DNA of 5,049 nucleotides from Candidatus Gastranaerophilales bacterium. Lineage in GTDB: Bacteria > Cyanobacteriota > Vampirovibrionia > Gastranaerophilales > Gastranaerophilaceae. Positions within the stretch are counted from its first letter, which is position 1. Each line of letters starts with the position of its first letter. Under the pieces are notes generated by a model. That model did not search any database, had not been told where the DNA came from, and saw nothing but the letters and a program-made list of their open reading frames with translations. This document shows positions 5,045 through 5,049 of this stretch, in pieces. A program made the position numbers and the translations under genes. Location of the stretch: NCBI GenBank assembly GCA_021201175.1, contig JAJQFK010000266.1, positions 1 to 5,049 on the forward strand, given 5' to 3'.

Positions 5045-5049
5045 TTTTT

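Overview
The window is an AT-rich stretch of ordinary bacterial chromosome carrying housekeeping genes. The best taxonomic guess is a non-photosynthetic relative of Cyanobacteria (Vampirovibrionia/'Melainabacteria', e.g. Gastranaerophilales). This rests mainly on the ribosomal S1 protein, whose N-terminal half closely resembles the cyanobacterial S1 proteins I remember. The other genes are less lineage-specific: the IspH is a short bacterial type rather than the long cyanobacterial form, and the AroA resembles Bacillus AroA. The assignment is an inference made without a database search.

Layout, left to right: (1) the start of a membrane-anchored protein on the minus strand that runs off the left edge (1-85), with a likely extended -10 promoter; (2) a strong intrinsic terminator (164-198) closing fabI; (3) fabI, enoyl-ACP reductase, minus strand (223-1020); (4) a short divergent promoter region (1021-1168) with a near-consensus promoter for fabI and an extended -10 promoter for ispH; (5) ispH followed 15 nt later by a four-domain S1 gene, apparently one transcription unit ending at a clear terminator (3145-3174); (6) aroA (EPSP synthase) with its own putative promoter, placed so that its mRNA may be leaderless; (7) a minus-strand gene for an unrecognised Lys-rich 144-aa protein whose 3' end overlaps that of aroA by 15 bp; (8) a divergent intergenic region with overlapping promoters and, at the right edge, a strong Shine-Dalgarno sequence whose start codon lies just beyond the window.

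The genes cover core anabolism and translation: fatty-acid elongation (FabI), the last step of the MEP isoprenoid pathway (IspH), translation initiation (S1) and the penultimate step of the shikimate pathway to chorismate (AroA). An ispH-S1-aroA grouping recalls the aroA-cmk-ispH-rpsA neighbourhoods of Clostridia, where IspH and S1 can even be fused.

I see no defence system, mobile element, CRISPR array or RNA gene. The main oddities are the lack of any ATG, GTG or TTG start for ispH upstream of its first iron-sulfur cysteine, the possible leaderless aroA, a three-cysteine C-terminal motif in FabI, and the uncharacterised small protein.
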